From positions 1,860,001-1,924,000 of the forward strand of contig NZ_AP024094.1 in assembly GCF_015140455.1 (NCBI RefSeq): a DNA stretch of 64,000 nt. The letters run 5' to 3'. The notes below the pieces were generated by a model. That model worked only from the letters and a program-made list of their open reading frames with translations, made no database searches and was not told where the DNA came from. A program made the position numbers and the translations under genes. Positions 1 through 8,827 of this stretch are shown piece after piece. This DNA is from Jeongeupia sp. HS-3 (lineage in GTDB: Bacteria > Pseudomonadota > Gammaproteobacteria > Burkholderiales > Chitinibacteraceae). How positions within the stretch are numbered: the first letter of the stretch is position 1; each line of letters opens with the position of its first letter.

Positions 1-2
1 GC

Positions 3-2351
3 GTCTCCGCGGGCGTGTGCATTACGCACGAGAACGGCGATCTCTGGCGATTGTCCCCCACCGCGGAGTTCGGCGTTCTGGCGCCGGGCGAAACCAGGGT
101 CATCGGCTATGAAGGACCGTTCTGGCTGATCAGCGATACCGACGCGCCACTGGGCTTTTACATGGTGTACGACGAGGGTGCAGGCGGAGAACGGGTCGAG
201 GACATCGGCGATCCCGACATCGCGCCCTTCCTGAGCGACGCGCAAAGGAACCGCAACCACCTCGACCGGGTGCCGCTCGGTACGCCGCTACTGACGTATG
301 AAAACAATGCCGGGCTGACGCAGTTGCCGGTCGAGCAGGTCGGCAAGATCACGCCGACGCCGCTGCAGGCCCGTTACAGCGACGGACATTTCGCGCTGAC
401 CAAGGACACGCTGATCGTGCATGAGCCCGCGCTGGCGCAGGAAGCGGCGCTGCTGCGCGCCATCATTGCCGAGGTCAGCGGCGTGCAACTGCAACGCGCA
501 TCGTTCTGCCCGCCGGGCTGCGCGGCCATCCAGTTGCGGATCGCGCCGCTTGCCGTGGCCGAGGGCGCGATGGCGGACGAAGCCTATGAACTGGACATCG
601 GCAGCGACGGCATCCGGATCAGCGGCACCAGCGCCGCCGGCGTGTTCAACGGCATTCAGAGCCTGCGCCAGTTGCTGCCGGTGGAAGCCTTCGTCAATCC
701 GCGGCCGGCGCTTGCGCTGCCGTGCTGCCAGATCGTCGATGCGCCACGCTTCGGCTATCGCGGCATGATGCTCGATGTCGGCCGGCATTTTTCCAGCAAG
801 CAGACCGTGCTGCGCTTGCTCGAATGCATGGCGCTGTACAAGCTCAACCGCTTCCACTTCCACCTGAGCGATGACGAAGGCTGGCGGCTCGAGATTCCCT
901 CGCTGCCCGAGCTGGTCGGCGCCGGCAGCCAGCGCGGCCATGGCCACCCGGACCAGTTGCCGCCGAGCTTCGGCTCCGGGGCGCAGGCCGACGGCAGCGC
1001 CGGAACGGGCCATTACACGCGGCAGGATTTCATCGACATCCTGCGCTATGCCACGGCGCGGCATATCGAAGTCATCCCGGAATTCACGACCCCGGGGCAC
1101 GCAAGGGCCGCCATCAAGGCCATGCAGCAGCGCCATGCGCGCTTGATGCAGCAAGGCCGCGAGCAGGAGGCGATGGAATACCTGTTATCCGATCCCGATG
1201 ACGCATCCCGGCATGAATCGGTGCAGCTCTGGCACGACAACGTGATCTGCATCGGCCAGGAGTCCTACTACCGTTTCATCGAAACCGTGCTGGTCGACGT
1301 CAAGGCCATGTACGTCGAAGCCGGCGCCAGACTCACGACCGTGCAGACCGGCGGTGATGAAGTACCCGCAGGCGCGTGGGCGCACTCCCCTGTCTGCCAG
1401 GCATTCATGGCCGAAAAGGGATTGCCCGACGTTGAGGCCTTGCGGGTGTACGCGCTGGCGCGGTATCACGACATCCTCAAAAAACACGCACTGGCTTTTG
1501 CGGGCTGGGAAGAAACCGCGCTGCTGAAAAACGCCGACACGCAGCGGCATCGGCTGAACCCGGACTTCATCGATGCCGGTCTTCGCCCTTATGCCTGGAA
1601 CAGCAGCTGGGGCGGCGGCCAGGAAGACATGGCCTACCGGCTTGCCAATGCCGGCTATCAAACCGTGCTGTGCAATGTCAGCCCGCTGTATTTCGATCTG
1701 GCCTATGCCAAAGACCCGGCCGAGCCCGGTTATTACTGGGGCGGCTTTACCGAAACACGCGATACGTTCGAATTCTGCCCGCTGGATATCTTCACCACCG
1801 CCAGCACGACGAATCTGGGCAATCCGCTCGACGCCCGGGATCTCGCCGGAAAAACCCGGCTGAGCGACGCCGGCAGGAAACACATTCTCGGCATGCAGGG
1901 GCATCTGTGGGCCGAGAACATCCGCAATCGCGAACGGCTCGAATATCTGGCGCTGCCACGGATGATCGCACTGGCCGAGCGGGCTTGGGCCAGCGATCCG
2001 GGGTGGACCTTCATCGCCGACGCTGCGGCACGCCAGGCCCGGATGGCGGCGGACTGGAACGAATTTGCGAACCGGCTTGGCCAGCGCGAATTGCCGCGGC
2101 TGGATGGCCTGTCGGGTGGCTACGGCTATCGCATCCCGGTACCCGGGGCGAAGATCGAAAACGGCGTGCTGAGCGCCAATGTTTCCGCGCCCGGCCTCGC
2201 CATCCGCTTCAGCACCGATGGCAGCGAGCCGGATTTCAAATCGACGCTGTATACCGGCGAAGTTCGCGTGACCGGCCCGGTGAAGCTGGCCGCGTTCAGC
2301 AGCACCCATCGGCGCAGCAGGACGATCTGCGTCGCGGGCAGCGACGACTGA
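3..2351 (+). CDS. Beta-N-acetylhexosaminidase (chitobiase-type, GH20), 5' partial
   Basis: Hydrolyses terminal GlcNAc from chitobiose and chitooligosaccharides, the last step of chitin breakdown. The frame is open to the window edge (782 residues visible), so the real start lies upstream; the GTG at 15 is only the first possible start codon inside the window. Visible parts in order: the end of an N-terminal chitobiase sandwich domain, a GH20b domain (about residues 110-240), the catalytic TIM barrel (about 245-690) and a short C-terminal beta domain. The GH20 acid/base pair is seen as GGDEVP, with Asp448-Glu449 counted from the GTG at 15. Full chitobiases have roughly 850-890 residues, so about 100 residues including the signal peptide are missing here. 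The product is probably periplasmic or secreted. Family assignment is firm; substrate is inferred. Confidence 0.93.
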   Translation, partial: VSAGVCITHENGDLWRLSPTAEFGVLAPGETRVIGYEGPFWLISDTDAPLGFYMVYDEGAGGERVEDIGDPDIAPFLSDAQRNRNHLDRVPLGTPLLTYENNAGLTQLPVEQVGKITPTPLQARYSDGHFALTKDTLIVHEPALAQEAALLRAIIAEVSGVQLQRASFCPPGCAAIQLRIAPLAVAEGAMADEAYELDIGSDGIRISGTSAAGVFNGIQSLRQLLPVEAFVNPRPALALPCCQIVDAPRFGYRGMMLDVGRHFSSKQTVLRLLECMALYKLNRFHFHLSDDEGWRLEIPSLPELVGAGSQRGHGHPDQLPPSFGSGAQADGSAGTGHYTRQDFIDILRYATARHIEVIPEFTTPGHARAAIKAMQQRHARLMQQGREQEAMEYLLSDPDDASRHESVQLWHDNVICIGQESYYRFIETVLVDVKAMYVEAGARLTTVQTGGDEVPAGAWAHSPVCQAFMAEKGLPDVEALRVYALARYHDILKKHALAFAGWEETALLKNADTQRHRLNPDFIDAGLRPYAWNSSWGGGQEDMAYRLANAGYQTVLCNVSPLYFDLAYAKDPAEPGYYWGGFTETRDTFEFCPLDIFTTASTTNLGNPLDARDLAGKTRLSDAGRKHILGMQGHLWAENIRNRERLEYLALPRMIALAERAWASDPGWTFIADAAARQARMAADWNEFANRLGQRELPRLDGLSGGYGYRIPVPGAKIENGVLSANVSAPGLAIRFSTDGSEPDFKSTLYTGEVRVTGPVKLAAFSSTHRRSRTICVAGSDD

Positions 2352-2434
2352 CGTCAGGCACGGATGCGCCGGGTTGCAACTCCCCGGGGCACCGTGCCCC
2401 TGCCGCAGTCACTCACCGGGGGGAATGTCTGGCC

Positions 2435-2923
2435 TCAGCGCTTCTGGCGAGCCGGCTTGCCTTGCCTGGTGGCCTTTTTGGCAAGCGACTTCTTGGCACC
2501 GGTGTTTTTGGACGCGCTTTTGGGCACGCTTTTGTAGGCGGCCCGCTTGCCGGCCGATGTCTTCGCGACACTGCCTTTCTTCGCACCGCGGGTCTGCGCC
2601 TTGATGGTCTTGGGCGCCTTGGTGGCCTTGTGCAATTTCGCGCTCTGGCGGCTGCCTGCCTTGCTGCCATGCGATTTGCTCGACACCTTGGTCGAGCGAT
2701 GCTTCGCCTGGCTGCGCTTGTACGTGGCCTTGCTGTAGTGACGGGACGAAGCCGGTTTGCTGCGTGCCGTACTCTCGGTCCGGACCGATGCCTTCCTGGC
2801 CTGCGGCGCCGCGCGGGCTGCCGGGGGCGGCAAAGCGGACGGATCATCGAATGGCAACGGCGCATCCTCGGCAAAAGCGGTGCAGAGGGAAAAACTCAGC
2901 ATCAGAGCAAGCAAGATACGCAT
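2435..2923 (-). CDS. Exported Lys/Ala/Ser-rich basic protein, unknown function
   Basis: The 162-residue product starts at ATG 2923 (MRILLALMLSFSLCTAFA), a clear signal peptide cleaved near AFA-ED; an upstream in-frame start would put extra residues before the signal. The mature part begins with a Pro-rich stretch. From about residue 40 to the end it is almost only Lys, Ala, Ser, Thr and Arg with SAK/KKA-type patterns like histone H1 or AlgP tails, but here in a protein marked for export. No catalytic motif is seen. It is convergent with the GH20 gene and has no operon partner. Low complexity makes homology calls unreliable. A role in binding nucleic acid or acidic polymers in the envelope would be a guess. 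Confidence 0.6.
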   Translation of the reverse strand: MRILLALMLSFSLCTAFAEDAPLPFDDPSALPPPAARAAPQARKASVRTESTARSKPASSRHYSKATYKRSQAKHRSTKVSSKSHGSKAGSRQSAKLHKATKAPKTIKAQTRGAKKGSVAKTSAGKRAAYKSVPKSASKNTGAKKSLAKKATRQGKPARQKR

Positions 2924-3123
2924 GGTATTGACATTCAGGCGAAACAAATGGGGGGCTTAGTATACCCGATCACCCCTGCGGCCAAGGCCACCAGACCAGC
3001 CGCTCATCATGGACAAGACCTTTGATATTGCATACATCATCAGAAAAACAGAAAGCATTCAGTAACTGAAAGCACAACGTCGGCAAAACACCGATAAAGC
3101 AGCGCAATTTCGCCGCAATTTTC

Positions 3124-3151
3124 TTGACAATACAACTATCGAAGATACTAT
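3124..3151 (+). promoter_or_regulatory. Sigma70-type promoter in front of a candidate small RNA
   Basis: A perfect -35 hexamer TTGACA lies at 3124-3129, then 16 bp, then TACTAT at 3146-3151 (4 of 6 to the -10 consensus). Transcription would start near 3158 and run rightward into DNA with no convincing ORF, ending at the terminator at 3297-3323. Confidence 0.5.
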
Positions 3152-3157
3152 GGTGGT

Positions 3158-3323
3158 CATATACCAATGGCATTGATAAGACCAGTGCCATGAATGCAAG
3201 CTAGCCATTTCGCGGCGTGATCGATCGCCGCAACGTCGGCGCAAGCCGGCAATCACCATGCTGCTCATGCCTTTGCCTGGGGCATGCGGTCTTGACGGGG
3301 AGCTTCGGCTCCCCACTTTTTTT
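3158..3323 (+). ncRNA. Candidate intergenic small RNA (about 165 nt)
   Basis: The gap between the basic-protein gene and nagZ, both on the minus strand, holds a plus-strand promoter and a plus-strand intrinsic terminator about 165 bp apart. The interval can fold into several hairpins: GCGGCG/CGCCGC at 3211-3230, a CATGCC/GGCATG pair around 3266-3286, and the terminator stem. The only in-frame ATG near the start (3189) gives a four-residue peptide, so a coding role is unlikely. I recognise no known RNA family. The 3' end overlaps the nagZ stop codon, so a base-pairing or antisense effect on the nagZ 3' end is possible. Confidence 0.42.
3297..3323 (+). terminator. Intrinsic terminator with UUCG tetraloop
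   Basis: Stem GGGGAGC (3297-3303) pairs with GCTCCCC (3308-3314) around a TTCG loop, followed by AC and seven T. The T run is on the plus strand only. It therefore ends a rightward transcript, not nagZ, whose stop codon overlaps the T run. Confidence 0.75.
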
Positions 3324-4857
3324 ACTGCTCTCCCAGCAAGGCAGCAGCGAGTGCATCGAGCATGGCCGGCCGGTTGCCGAACGCAGCCAGGCGCCCCTGC
3401 GCATCCGGCACGATGTCCAGATCGTACGGCAGCCGCCCGGCGATCAGCCACAAGCGCTCGGCCGGCAAGGCGGCGATCAACGCCCGCTGCGCCGGTTGCA
3501 GCACCGCGTTGTAGCTGACGCAGACCACCTGCACGGCATCGGCCACACGCGCCAGCGTCGCAGCCGTTTCAGCGTCGTCCGGCGCCAGGGGCAGCGCGAT
3601 TTCCTCGACCGCAACGCCCTTCGCCAAGAGCGGCGTCGCCAGGGTATCGCGCAGCAGCGCCGCCTTGCCCAAGGCAACTTCGTCGATCTCGGTACGGGTG
3701 CGGACTTCAAAGCTCAGCAGCAGTACCGGCCGGGTCGGGTCGATGCCGCGGCCGCTACGTCTTACCGCAGCGGCGTGCACGCGTGCCGACAAGGCCAGCG
3801 CCTCGGTGGTGCGCAGCGCCGGAGTCGGGTCGCTCGCCAGCGCGTTCCAGCACGCCATGTTGTGGCGACGCTTGAGCGCCAGTATCCGCGCCACCGCAGT
3901 GTCGATCCGGGCGATATCGATATCACCGGCCGCCACCGCGGCGGCCATGGCGTCAAGAAAACCGCGCTGGCGGTCTTCCCGATGCGAGATCAGCAGCACG
4001 TCGGCGCCAGCCTTGAACGCATCGACCGCACCGCCGACGGTGCCGCCCGGCCCTTTGGCGATCGCGTCCATTTCCAGGCAGTCGGTAAACACCACACCGT
4101 CGAAGCCCAACTCATCGCGCAGCAAACCGGTCAGCACCGCGTGCGAACGCGTCGATGGCAGATCCGGGTCGGGCTCGACCGCCGGAAACGCCACGTGCGA
4201 GCTCATCACTGCATCGACACCGGCGGCAATGGCGGCACGGAATGGCGCCAGCTCGACCGCATCGAGCCGCATCCGATCGTGGCCCACTCGCGGCACCCCA
4301 AGATGCGAATCGGCATCGGTATCGCCATGACCGGGAAAGTGTTTGGCCGTCGCCGCCAGCCCGGCAGCATGGATGCCGTCGAGCGCCGCCAGGCCATAGC
4401 GGCAGACGGTGTCGACGTCCTCACCGAAGGCGCGCACGCCAATGACCGGGTTGGCCCGATTGTTGTTGACGTCGAGCACCGGCGCGAAATTGATGTTGAT
4501 GCCCAGCGCGGCCAGCTCGGCATTGCCGACCCGGGTCAGTTCGCGGCAATCGTCGACCGAACCGGCCGCTTGAAACGCCAGCGCCGACGGCAGCGGCGTC
4601 ATGCCGTTTTCGATCCGCATCACCATGCCGCCTTCCTGATCGATACCGATCAGGAGCGGCACATCGCTGACTTCGGCGTTGATTTGCTGCAAACGCCGGC
4701 ACAGCGCGGCCACTTGCGCCGGCGTGTCGACGTTGCGGCGGAACAGGATCACCCCGCCAATCCGGCACTCGCGGATCAGGCTTTCGATTGCCGGTGTAGG
4801 GGTCAAACCGTCGAATCCGGCCATCAGGAGCTGGCCGATCTGCTGTTGTAAGGTCAT
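3322..4857 (-). CDS. nagZ: Beta-N-acetylhexosaminidase, GH3 (NagZ-like, long form)
   Basis: Releases GlcNAc from peptidoglycan fragments (GlcNAc-anhydroMurNAc) or from chitooligosaccharides, probably in the cytoplasm since no signal peptide is seen. The N-terminal 340 residues are a GH3 TIM barrel. The family motif KHFPGHGDT starts at residue 172, with the acid/base dyad Asp183-His185 in DSH, and the nucleophile is Asp259 in VFTDCLEMDAI. Proteobacterial NagZ usually stops near 340 residues; this protein has 511. The extra 170 residues look like a second alpha/beta domain, as in the two-domain NagZ of Bacillus and other Gram-positives. It is a single gene between a possible small RNA and sodC, which is divergent. 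With the GH20 gene 1 kb away it suggests a GlcNAc-salvage neighbourhood. Confidence 0.88.
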   Translation of the reverse strand: MTLQQQIGQLLMAGFDGLTPTPAIESLIRECRIGGVILFRRNVDTPAQVAALCRRLQQINAEVSDVPLLIGIDQEGGMVMRIENGMTPLPSALAFQAAGSVDDCRELTRVGNAELAALGININFAPVLDVNNNRANPVIGVRAFGEDVDTVCRYGLAALDGIHAAGLAATAKHFPGHGDTDADSHLGVPRVGHDRMRLDAVELAPFRAAIAAGVDAVMSSHVAFPAVEPDPDLPSTRSHAVLTGLLRDELGFDGVVFTDCLEMDAIAKGPGGTVGGAVDAFKAGADVLLISHREDRQRGFLDAMAAAVAAGDIDIARIDTAVARILALKRRHNMACWNALASDPTPALRTTEALALSARVHAAAVRRSGRGIDPTRPVLLLSFEVRTRTEIDEVALGKAALLRDTLATPLLAKGVAVEEIALPLAPDDAETAATLARVADAVQVVCVSYNAVLQPAQRALIAALPAERLWLIAGRLPYDLDIVPDAQGRLAAFGNRPAMLDALAAALLGEQ

Positions 4858-4938
4858 TTGTCTTCTCCTGCTTGCCCCGCTTGCCTTACGGGGCTACATC
4901 TTAAAGATCGGCCGTTACCTGCGGCACCGGAGCCTGCC

Positions 4939-5436
4939 ATGCGTCACACCCTTTTGCTGACCGGTCTTGCCGCAATGACCGCCTGCTCGATGATGCCCAA
5001 GTCGGGGCCAACGACCCAGGCCAGACTGCTGCCGACCAGCGGGCAGACCGCCAGCGGCCAGGTCATGTTCCGCCAGAACGGCTCGAAACTGGTGCTCGAC
5101 GTCACGCTGACCGGCCTGACGCCGGGCCAGCATGGTTTTCACGTGCACGAAAAAGGCGATTGCTCGGCCCCGGATGCCAGCAGTGCCGGTGGGCACTTCA
5201 ACCCTGACAACCACCAGCACGGTGGTCCGGCGACGCCAATGCACCACGTCGGCGATCTCGGTAATGTCACCGCCGGCGCCGATGGCCGGGTGTCGACCTC
5301 AATCGGCCTCAACGGCGTCAGGCTCGACACCCTCGTCGGCCGCGCGCTGGTCGTTCATGCCGGCGCCGACGATCTGAGCAGTCAGCCCGCAGGTAACTCC
5401 GGCGCCCGGATCGCCTGCGGGGTGATAGGCGCTTAG
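4939..5436 (+). CDS. sodC: Superoxide dismutase [Cu-Zn], lipoprotein
   Basis: Dismutates superoxide in the periplasm. The 165-residue product starts at ATG 4939 (MRHTLLLTGLAAMTAC); the upstream in-frame ATG at 4858 would bury the signal. Cys16 follows a relaxed lipobox (AMTAC), so the enzyme is probably lipid-anchored. The metal ligands are intact: Cu His68, His70 and His140, bridging His86 in GGHFNP, and Zn His94, His103 and Asp106 in HHVGD. The disulfide pair is Cys75-Cys160, and the RIACGVI family ending is present. Its stop overlaps the converging gltX stop by 4 bp. Start site and lipidation are inferred; the family is certain. Confidence 0.93.
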   Translation: MRHTLLLTGLAAMTACSMMPKSGPTTQARLLPTSGQTASGQVMFRQNGSKLVLDVTLTGLTPGQHGFHVHEKGDCSAPDASSAGGHFNPDNHQHGGPATPMHHVGDLGNVTAGADGRVSTSIGLNGVRLDTLVGRALVVHAGADDLSSQPAGNSGARIACGVIGA

Positions 5437-6842
5437 TCCTTCAGCGCCAGGCGGCGCAGCACTTCCTCGCGGCCAATCAGCGCCAGCACGGCATCGACCG
5501 ACGGCGTGCTGGTGGTGCCGAACACCTTGGCGCGCAGCGGCATGCCCACTTGCGGCATTTTCACGCCCTGCTGCTTGACGAAATCCTTGATGAATTGCGA
5601 CAGGCTGGCCTGATCCCAGCTCTCCAGCTTCGCGACGCCTTCGGCGAAGAAACCGAGGCGCGCTTCGTCGTCGGGCGTCAGGTGCTTCTCGACCACATCG
5701 GTACTCGGCACCAGCGGCCGGTAGAAATACTCGGCCTGATCGGCCATCTCCACCAGCGTCTGGCTGCGATCCTTCAGCAGCACGCACACATCGGCAAGGC
5801 ACGGCCCGGTCGCCGGATCGACACCCTTGTCCGCGAGAAAACCGGCGACGCGTTGCGCCAGCCGCAGCGGCTCGGCCGCCTTGATGTGCTGCGCGTTCAG
5901 CCACAGCAGCTTGTCGCGATCGAAACGGCTCGGGCTCGGGCTGACGTTGGCCAGATCGAACCATTCGACGAACTGCGCCACGGTGAAGAACTCGTCGTCG
6001 CCGTGCGCCCAGCCCAAGCGGGCCAGATAGTTAAGCAACGCTTCGGGCAGGAAACCCATCTTGTCGTAATCGACCACGCTGACCGCATCGCGGCGCTTGC
6101 TCATCTTCTGCCCCTGATCGTTGAAGATCATCGGCAGATGCGCAAACACCGGCACCGGCGCGCCGAGCGCCTGATACATGTGGATCTGTCGCGGCGTGTT
6201 GTTCACATGATCGTCGCCGCGAATCACGTGGCTGATCTGCATGTCCCAGTCGTCGACCACGACGCAGAAATTGTACGTCGGCGTGCCATCCGGACGGGCG
6301 ATGATCAGGTCGTCGAGCTCAACGTTACCGATTTCGATCCGGCCCTTGACCTGGTCGTCCCAGGCCACAACGCCGTCGATCGGGGTGCGAAAACGCACCA
6401 CCGGCTGCACGCCGGCCGGCGGTTCGGACAGCGTCTTGCCGTCTTCCGGACGCCAGCGGCGATCGTAACGCGGCTTCTCGCCCCGGGCTTCGGCCTCGGC
6501 GCGCATGACGTCCAGCTCTTCACGCGAGCAGTAGCAATGGTAGGCGTGGCCGGACGCGAGCATCTGCGCGATCACTGCCTTGTACCGATCCATGCGCTGC
6601 ATCTGGTAGAACGGGCCTTCGTCGTAGTCGAGGCCGACCCAGTGCATGCCGTCGAGAATCGCCGCGACCGATTCCGGGGTCGAGCGTTCGAGATCGGTGT
6701 CTTCGATCCGCAGCACGAAAGTGCCCTTGTTCTTTCTGGCGTAGGCCCAGGAAAACAGCGCGGTACGCACGCCACCAATGTGCAGCAGACCAGTGGGACT
6801 GGGCGCAAAACGGGTACGGATGGCAGAAGTCGGAGCAGTCAT
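5433..6842 (-). CDS. gltX: Glutamyl-tRNA synthetase
   Basis: Charges tRNA-Glu with glutamate in the cytoplasm. The 469-residue class I synthetase has the HIGH-type motif FAPSPTGLLHIGG (His21-Gly24) and KMSKR at 246-250. Length is normal for bacterial GltX. The start ATG at 6842 (MTAPTSAIRTRF) was chosen because FAPSPTG sits about 10 residues from the start in the family; in-frame ATGs at 6875 and 6929 add low-complexity sequence. It converges on sodC with 4 bp of overlap. Confidence 0.96.
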   Translation of the reverse strand: MTAPTSAIRTRFAPSPTGLLHIGGVRTALFSWAYARKNKGTFVLRIEDTDLERSTPESVAAILDGMHWVGLDYDEGPFYQMQRMDRYKAVIAQMLASGHAYHCYCSREELDVMRAEAEARGEKPRYDRRWRPEDGKTLSEPPAGVQPVVRFRTPIDGVVAWDDQVKGRIEIGNVELDDLIIARPDGTPTYNFCVVVDDWDMQISHVIRGDDHVNNTPRQIHMYQALGAPVPVFAHLPMIFNDQGQKMSKRRDAVSVVDYDKMGFLPEALLNYLARLGWAHGDDEFFTVAQFVEWFDLANVSPSPSRFDRDKLLWLNAQHIKAAEPLRLAQRVAGFLADKGVDPATGPCLADVCVLLKDRSQTLVEMADQAEYFYRPLVPSTDVVEKHLTPDDEARLGFFAEGVAKLESWDQASLSQFIKDFVKQQGVKMPQVGMPLRAKVFGTTSTPSVDAVLALIGREEVLRRLALKD

Positions 6843-6930
6843 GGCGGCAACAGGTATGAATCGCAAAGGAGCCATTTTACCTGTAGCCGCCGCCCCACGC
6901 GCAGCCAATCCGGCCGGAACGACGGACAAG

Positions 6931-6952
6931 AAAAAACCGGCCTCTTGGCCGG
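6931..6952 (-). terminator. Intrinsic terminator of mltF
   Basis: On the minus strand a 6-bp GC stem (GGCCGG/CCGGCC, tetraloop) is followed by six T (6936-6931), about 35 bp after the mltF stop. Confidence 0.75.
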
Positions 6953-6987
6953 CGATTCAAATAGCGAGGCTTGCTCGCCGGTAGGGC

Positions 6988-8457
6988 TCACAGCGCGGCG
7001 GTCATCACCGGCTTTTTAGTTTTGGCTTTGGCAACGCGGTTGCTGATCTGCAGCACGCGATTGGCCGGATTCTGCACTTCGACATTCTCCGCCAGCAACG
7101 GCGCGGCCGGAGTGACCGCGGGTGCTTCGAAACGCACCAGGATGTCATAGAAGCTGCGCAGGGTTTCCACATAGGCAACCGGTTCACCACCACGGGCATA
7201 ACCAAAGCGCACCGTGTTGTAATACTTCGGATCACGCAGCAGCGGCAGCGTTGTTTTCACATCGGCCCAGCTATCCGGATTCTTGCCTTGGCGGCGCGCC
7301 AGTTCACGCGCATCCAGCAGATGACCGAGGCCAACGTTATAGGCGGCCAGCGCCAGCCAGGTGCGATCGGGTTCGGCCACTTCGTCAGGCAAACCATCAC
7401 GCAGCAGGGCGAGATAACGCGCGCCACCAAGAATGCTCTGCAAAGGATCAAGCCGATCCACACCCATGCGCTGCGCGGTATCTTGCGTCAACATCATCAG
7501 GCCACGTACGCCAAACGCAGACACGGCAGCAGGATCCCAATGCGATTCCTGATAGCCCACCGCAGCAAGCAGACGCCAATCGATCTGGGTTTCCGCTTCG
7601 GCTTTCTTGAACCACTTTTCATAGCGTGGCAGCACGCTGGTGCGCTTGTTCAGGAAGGCCACGGCGTCGGGCGAACCGACCCGGTTGACATGACCGTAGT
7701 AACGATCGATCAGCTTGGCGAGCGATTTGTCCGTCTTGATTTCGCCGAAAAACTGCGTCAGCTTGGCCTGCAGATCGCTATCGCCATCCTGCATCGCCCA
7801 AGCCAGCTGTTGCGGCTCGCCGTTCTTGCTGGAGATGGCCACTTGCGGATAGTACTTCTGCGCCAGCCCGGCTACTTGCGAGTCAACGATCGCATAATCG
7901 ATCTTGCGCTGCGCCACCGCCTCAACCAGCTCCTCGCCATCGCCCGCTTCGGCAATGCGCCAGGTCAGCGACGGGAATTCGAGCTTGAGCTGATTGAGCC
8001 CCTGCACATACTGCGGCATGGTCTCGATGGTTGCGCTACCTGTGCGTACCGCATCCAGCGCACGCTGTTCGCTGCGATCGTTACGGTAAACAAGGACCGG
8101 GCGCACCGATTGGTAAGCCGGGCCAAAACGGATGCCCTGCTCGTCCTTGGTTGCATGTACGCCGACGGCCAGATGTGCTTCGTGTCGCTGGAGCCGCTCG
8201 AAGAGTTTCGCGTAGTTTGGTTCGACCACGAAGCGCACCTTGAGTCCATTTTCAGACGCAAAACGCGTAACGAGATCATATTCCAGCCCTGCATAGTGCC
8301 CCTCTGCATCAACGTAGAAGGTGGTCGGGCCGTTTTGGACCAGAACTACCAACTCACGTGATTCAGACCAAGGGGACGTCTGCGGTGCAGTGTTTGCCGG
8401 CATATCGCCGCACCCCACCAGGGCCACCGTTGCCAAAGCTATCAACCAGTTCTTCAT
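6988..8457 (-). CDS. mltF: Membrane-bound lytic murein transglycosylase F
   Basis: Cleaves the MurNAc-GlcNAc bond of peptidoglycan with 1,6-anhydro product, at the outer membrane. The 489-residue product begins at ATG 8457 (MKNWLIALATVALVGCGD), giving a lipoprotein signal with lipobox LVGC at residues 13-16. Residues about 45-265 are a periplasmic binding protein family 3 domain and about 290-450 an SLT lysozyme-like domain. The catalytic Glu lies in YQESHW, followed by GVRGLMML and AAYNVGLGH, typical of family 1 transglycosylases. A Lys/Ala tail ends the protein. It is transcribed alone, divergent from tRNA-Ser. Confidence 0.94.
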   Translation of the reverse strand: MKNWLIALATVALVGCGDMPANTAPQTSPWSESRELVVLVQNGPTTFYVDAEGHYAGLEYDLVTRFASENGLKVRFVVEPNYAKLFERLQRHEAHLAVGVHATKDEQGIRFGPAYQSVRPVLVYRNDRSEQRALDAVRTGSATIETMPQYVQGLNQLKLEFPSLTWRIAEAGDGEELVEAVAQRKIDYAIVDSQVAGLAQKYYPQVAISSKNGEPQQLAWAMQDGDSDLQAKLTQFFGEIKTDKSLAKLIDRYYGHVNRVGSPDAVAFLNKRTSVLPRYEKWFKKAEAETQIDWRLLAAVGYQESHWDPAAVSAFGVRGLMMLTQDTAQRMGVDRLDPLQSILGGARYLALLRDGLPDEVAEPDRTWLALAAYNVGLGHLLDARELARRQGKNPDSWADVKTTLPLLRDPKYYNTVRFGYARGGEPVAYVETLRSFYDILVRFEAPAVTPAAPLLAENVEVQNPANRVLQISNRVAKAKTKKPVMTAAL

Positions 8458-8529
8458 GCCGCTCCAGAGAAATGCTGTTGGACTGCATTCTGCCAACAGA
8501 ACCTCGACAACACAAATGTAAAGAGTTTG

Positions 8530-8557
8530 TTGCCATTTCTGAAAATCAGTGTATAGT
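8530..8557 (+). promoter_or_regulatory. Promoter of tRNA-Ser
   Basis: TTGCCA at 8530-8535, 16 bp spacer, TATAGT at 8552-8557, about 15 bp before the mature tRNA 5' end. Confidence 0.6.
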
Positions 8558-8571
8558 GCACCTCTCTTGCC

Positions 8572-8661
8572 GGAGAGGTGGCAGAGTGGTCGAATGTACC
8601 TGACTCGAAATCAGGCGATGGTGCAAGCCATCCGTGGGTTCGAATCCCACCCTCTCCGCCA
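8572..8661 (+). tRNA. tRNA-Ser (CGA)
   Basis: A 90-nt class II tRNA with acceptor stem GGAGAGG/CCTCTCC and encoded CCA at 8659-8661. The anticodon loop CTCGAAA gives anticodon CGA. A long variable arm (GATGGTGCAAGCCATC) and the T-loop GTTCGAATC are present. It reads UCG serine codons. Confidence 0.96.
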
Positions 8662-8675
8662 AGACCCATACAAAA

Positions 8676-8708
8676 CCCCTGAACTCGAAAGAGCTCAGGG
8701 GTTTTTTC
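8676..8708 (+). terminator. Intrinsic terminator of tRNA-Ser
   Basis: An 11-bp stem (8676-8686 with 8691-8701, one mismatch) with GAAA loop, followed by six T. Confidence 0.85.
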
Positions 8709-8827
8709 ATTTCCGCGCTCCCGTCAGCAAGACGAGCGCCCGATGACTTGAAGACCCGCGTGACCGACACGAGTCCCGATTCAAGATATACGCTAATCGG
8801 CAATTCACAAGGTCGACCTGCGGTCAT

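Noticed and set aside
1185-2309. 374-residue ORF antisense to the GH20 gene
   Set aside because: It mirrors the codon bias of a GC-rich gene, lies fully inside a confident CDS and has no domain or ribosome site.
3217-4851. 544-residue ORF antisense to nagZ
   Set aside because: Composition rich in His, Arg, Gln and Asp typical of shadow frames; nagZ motifs on the other strand are decisive.
5550-7019. 489-residue ORF antisense to gltX
   Set aside because: A shadow of gltX with no recognisable domain.
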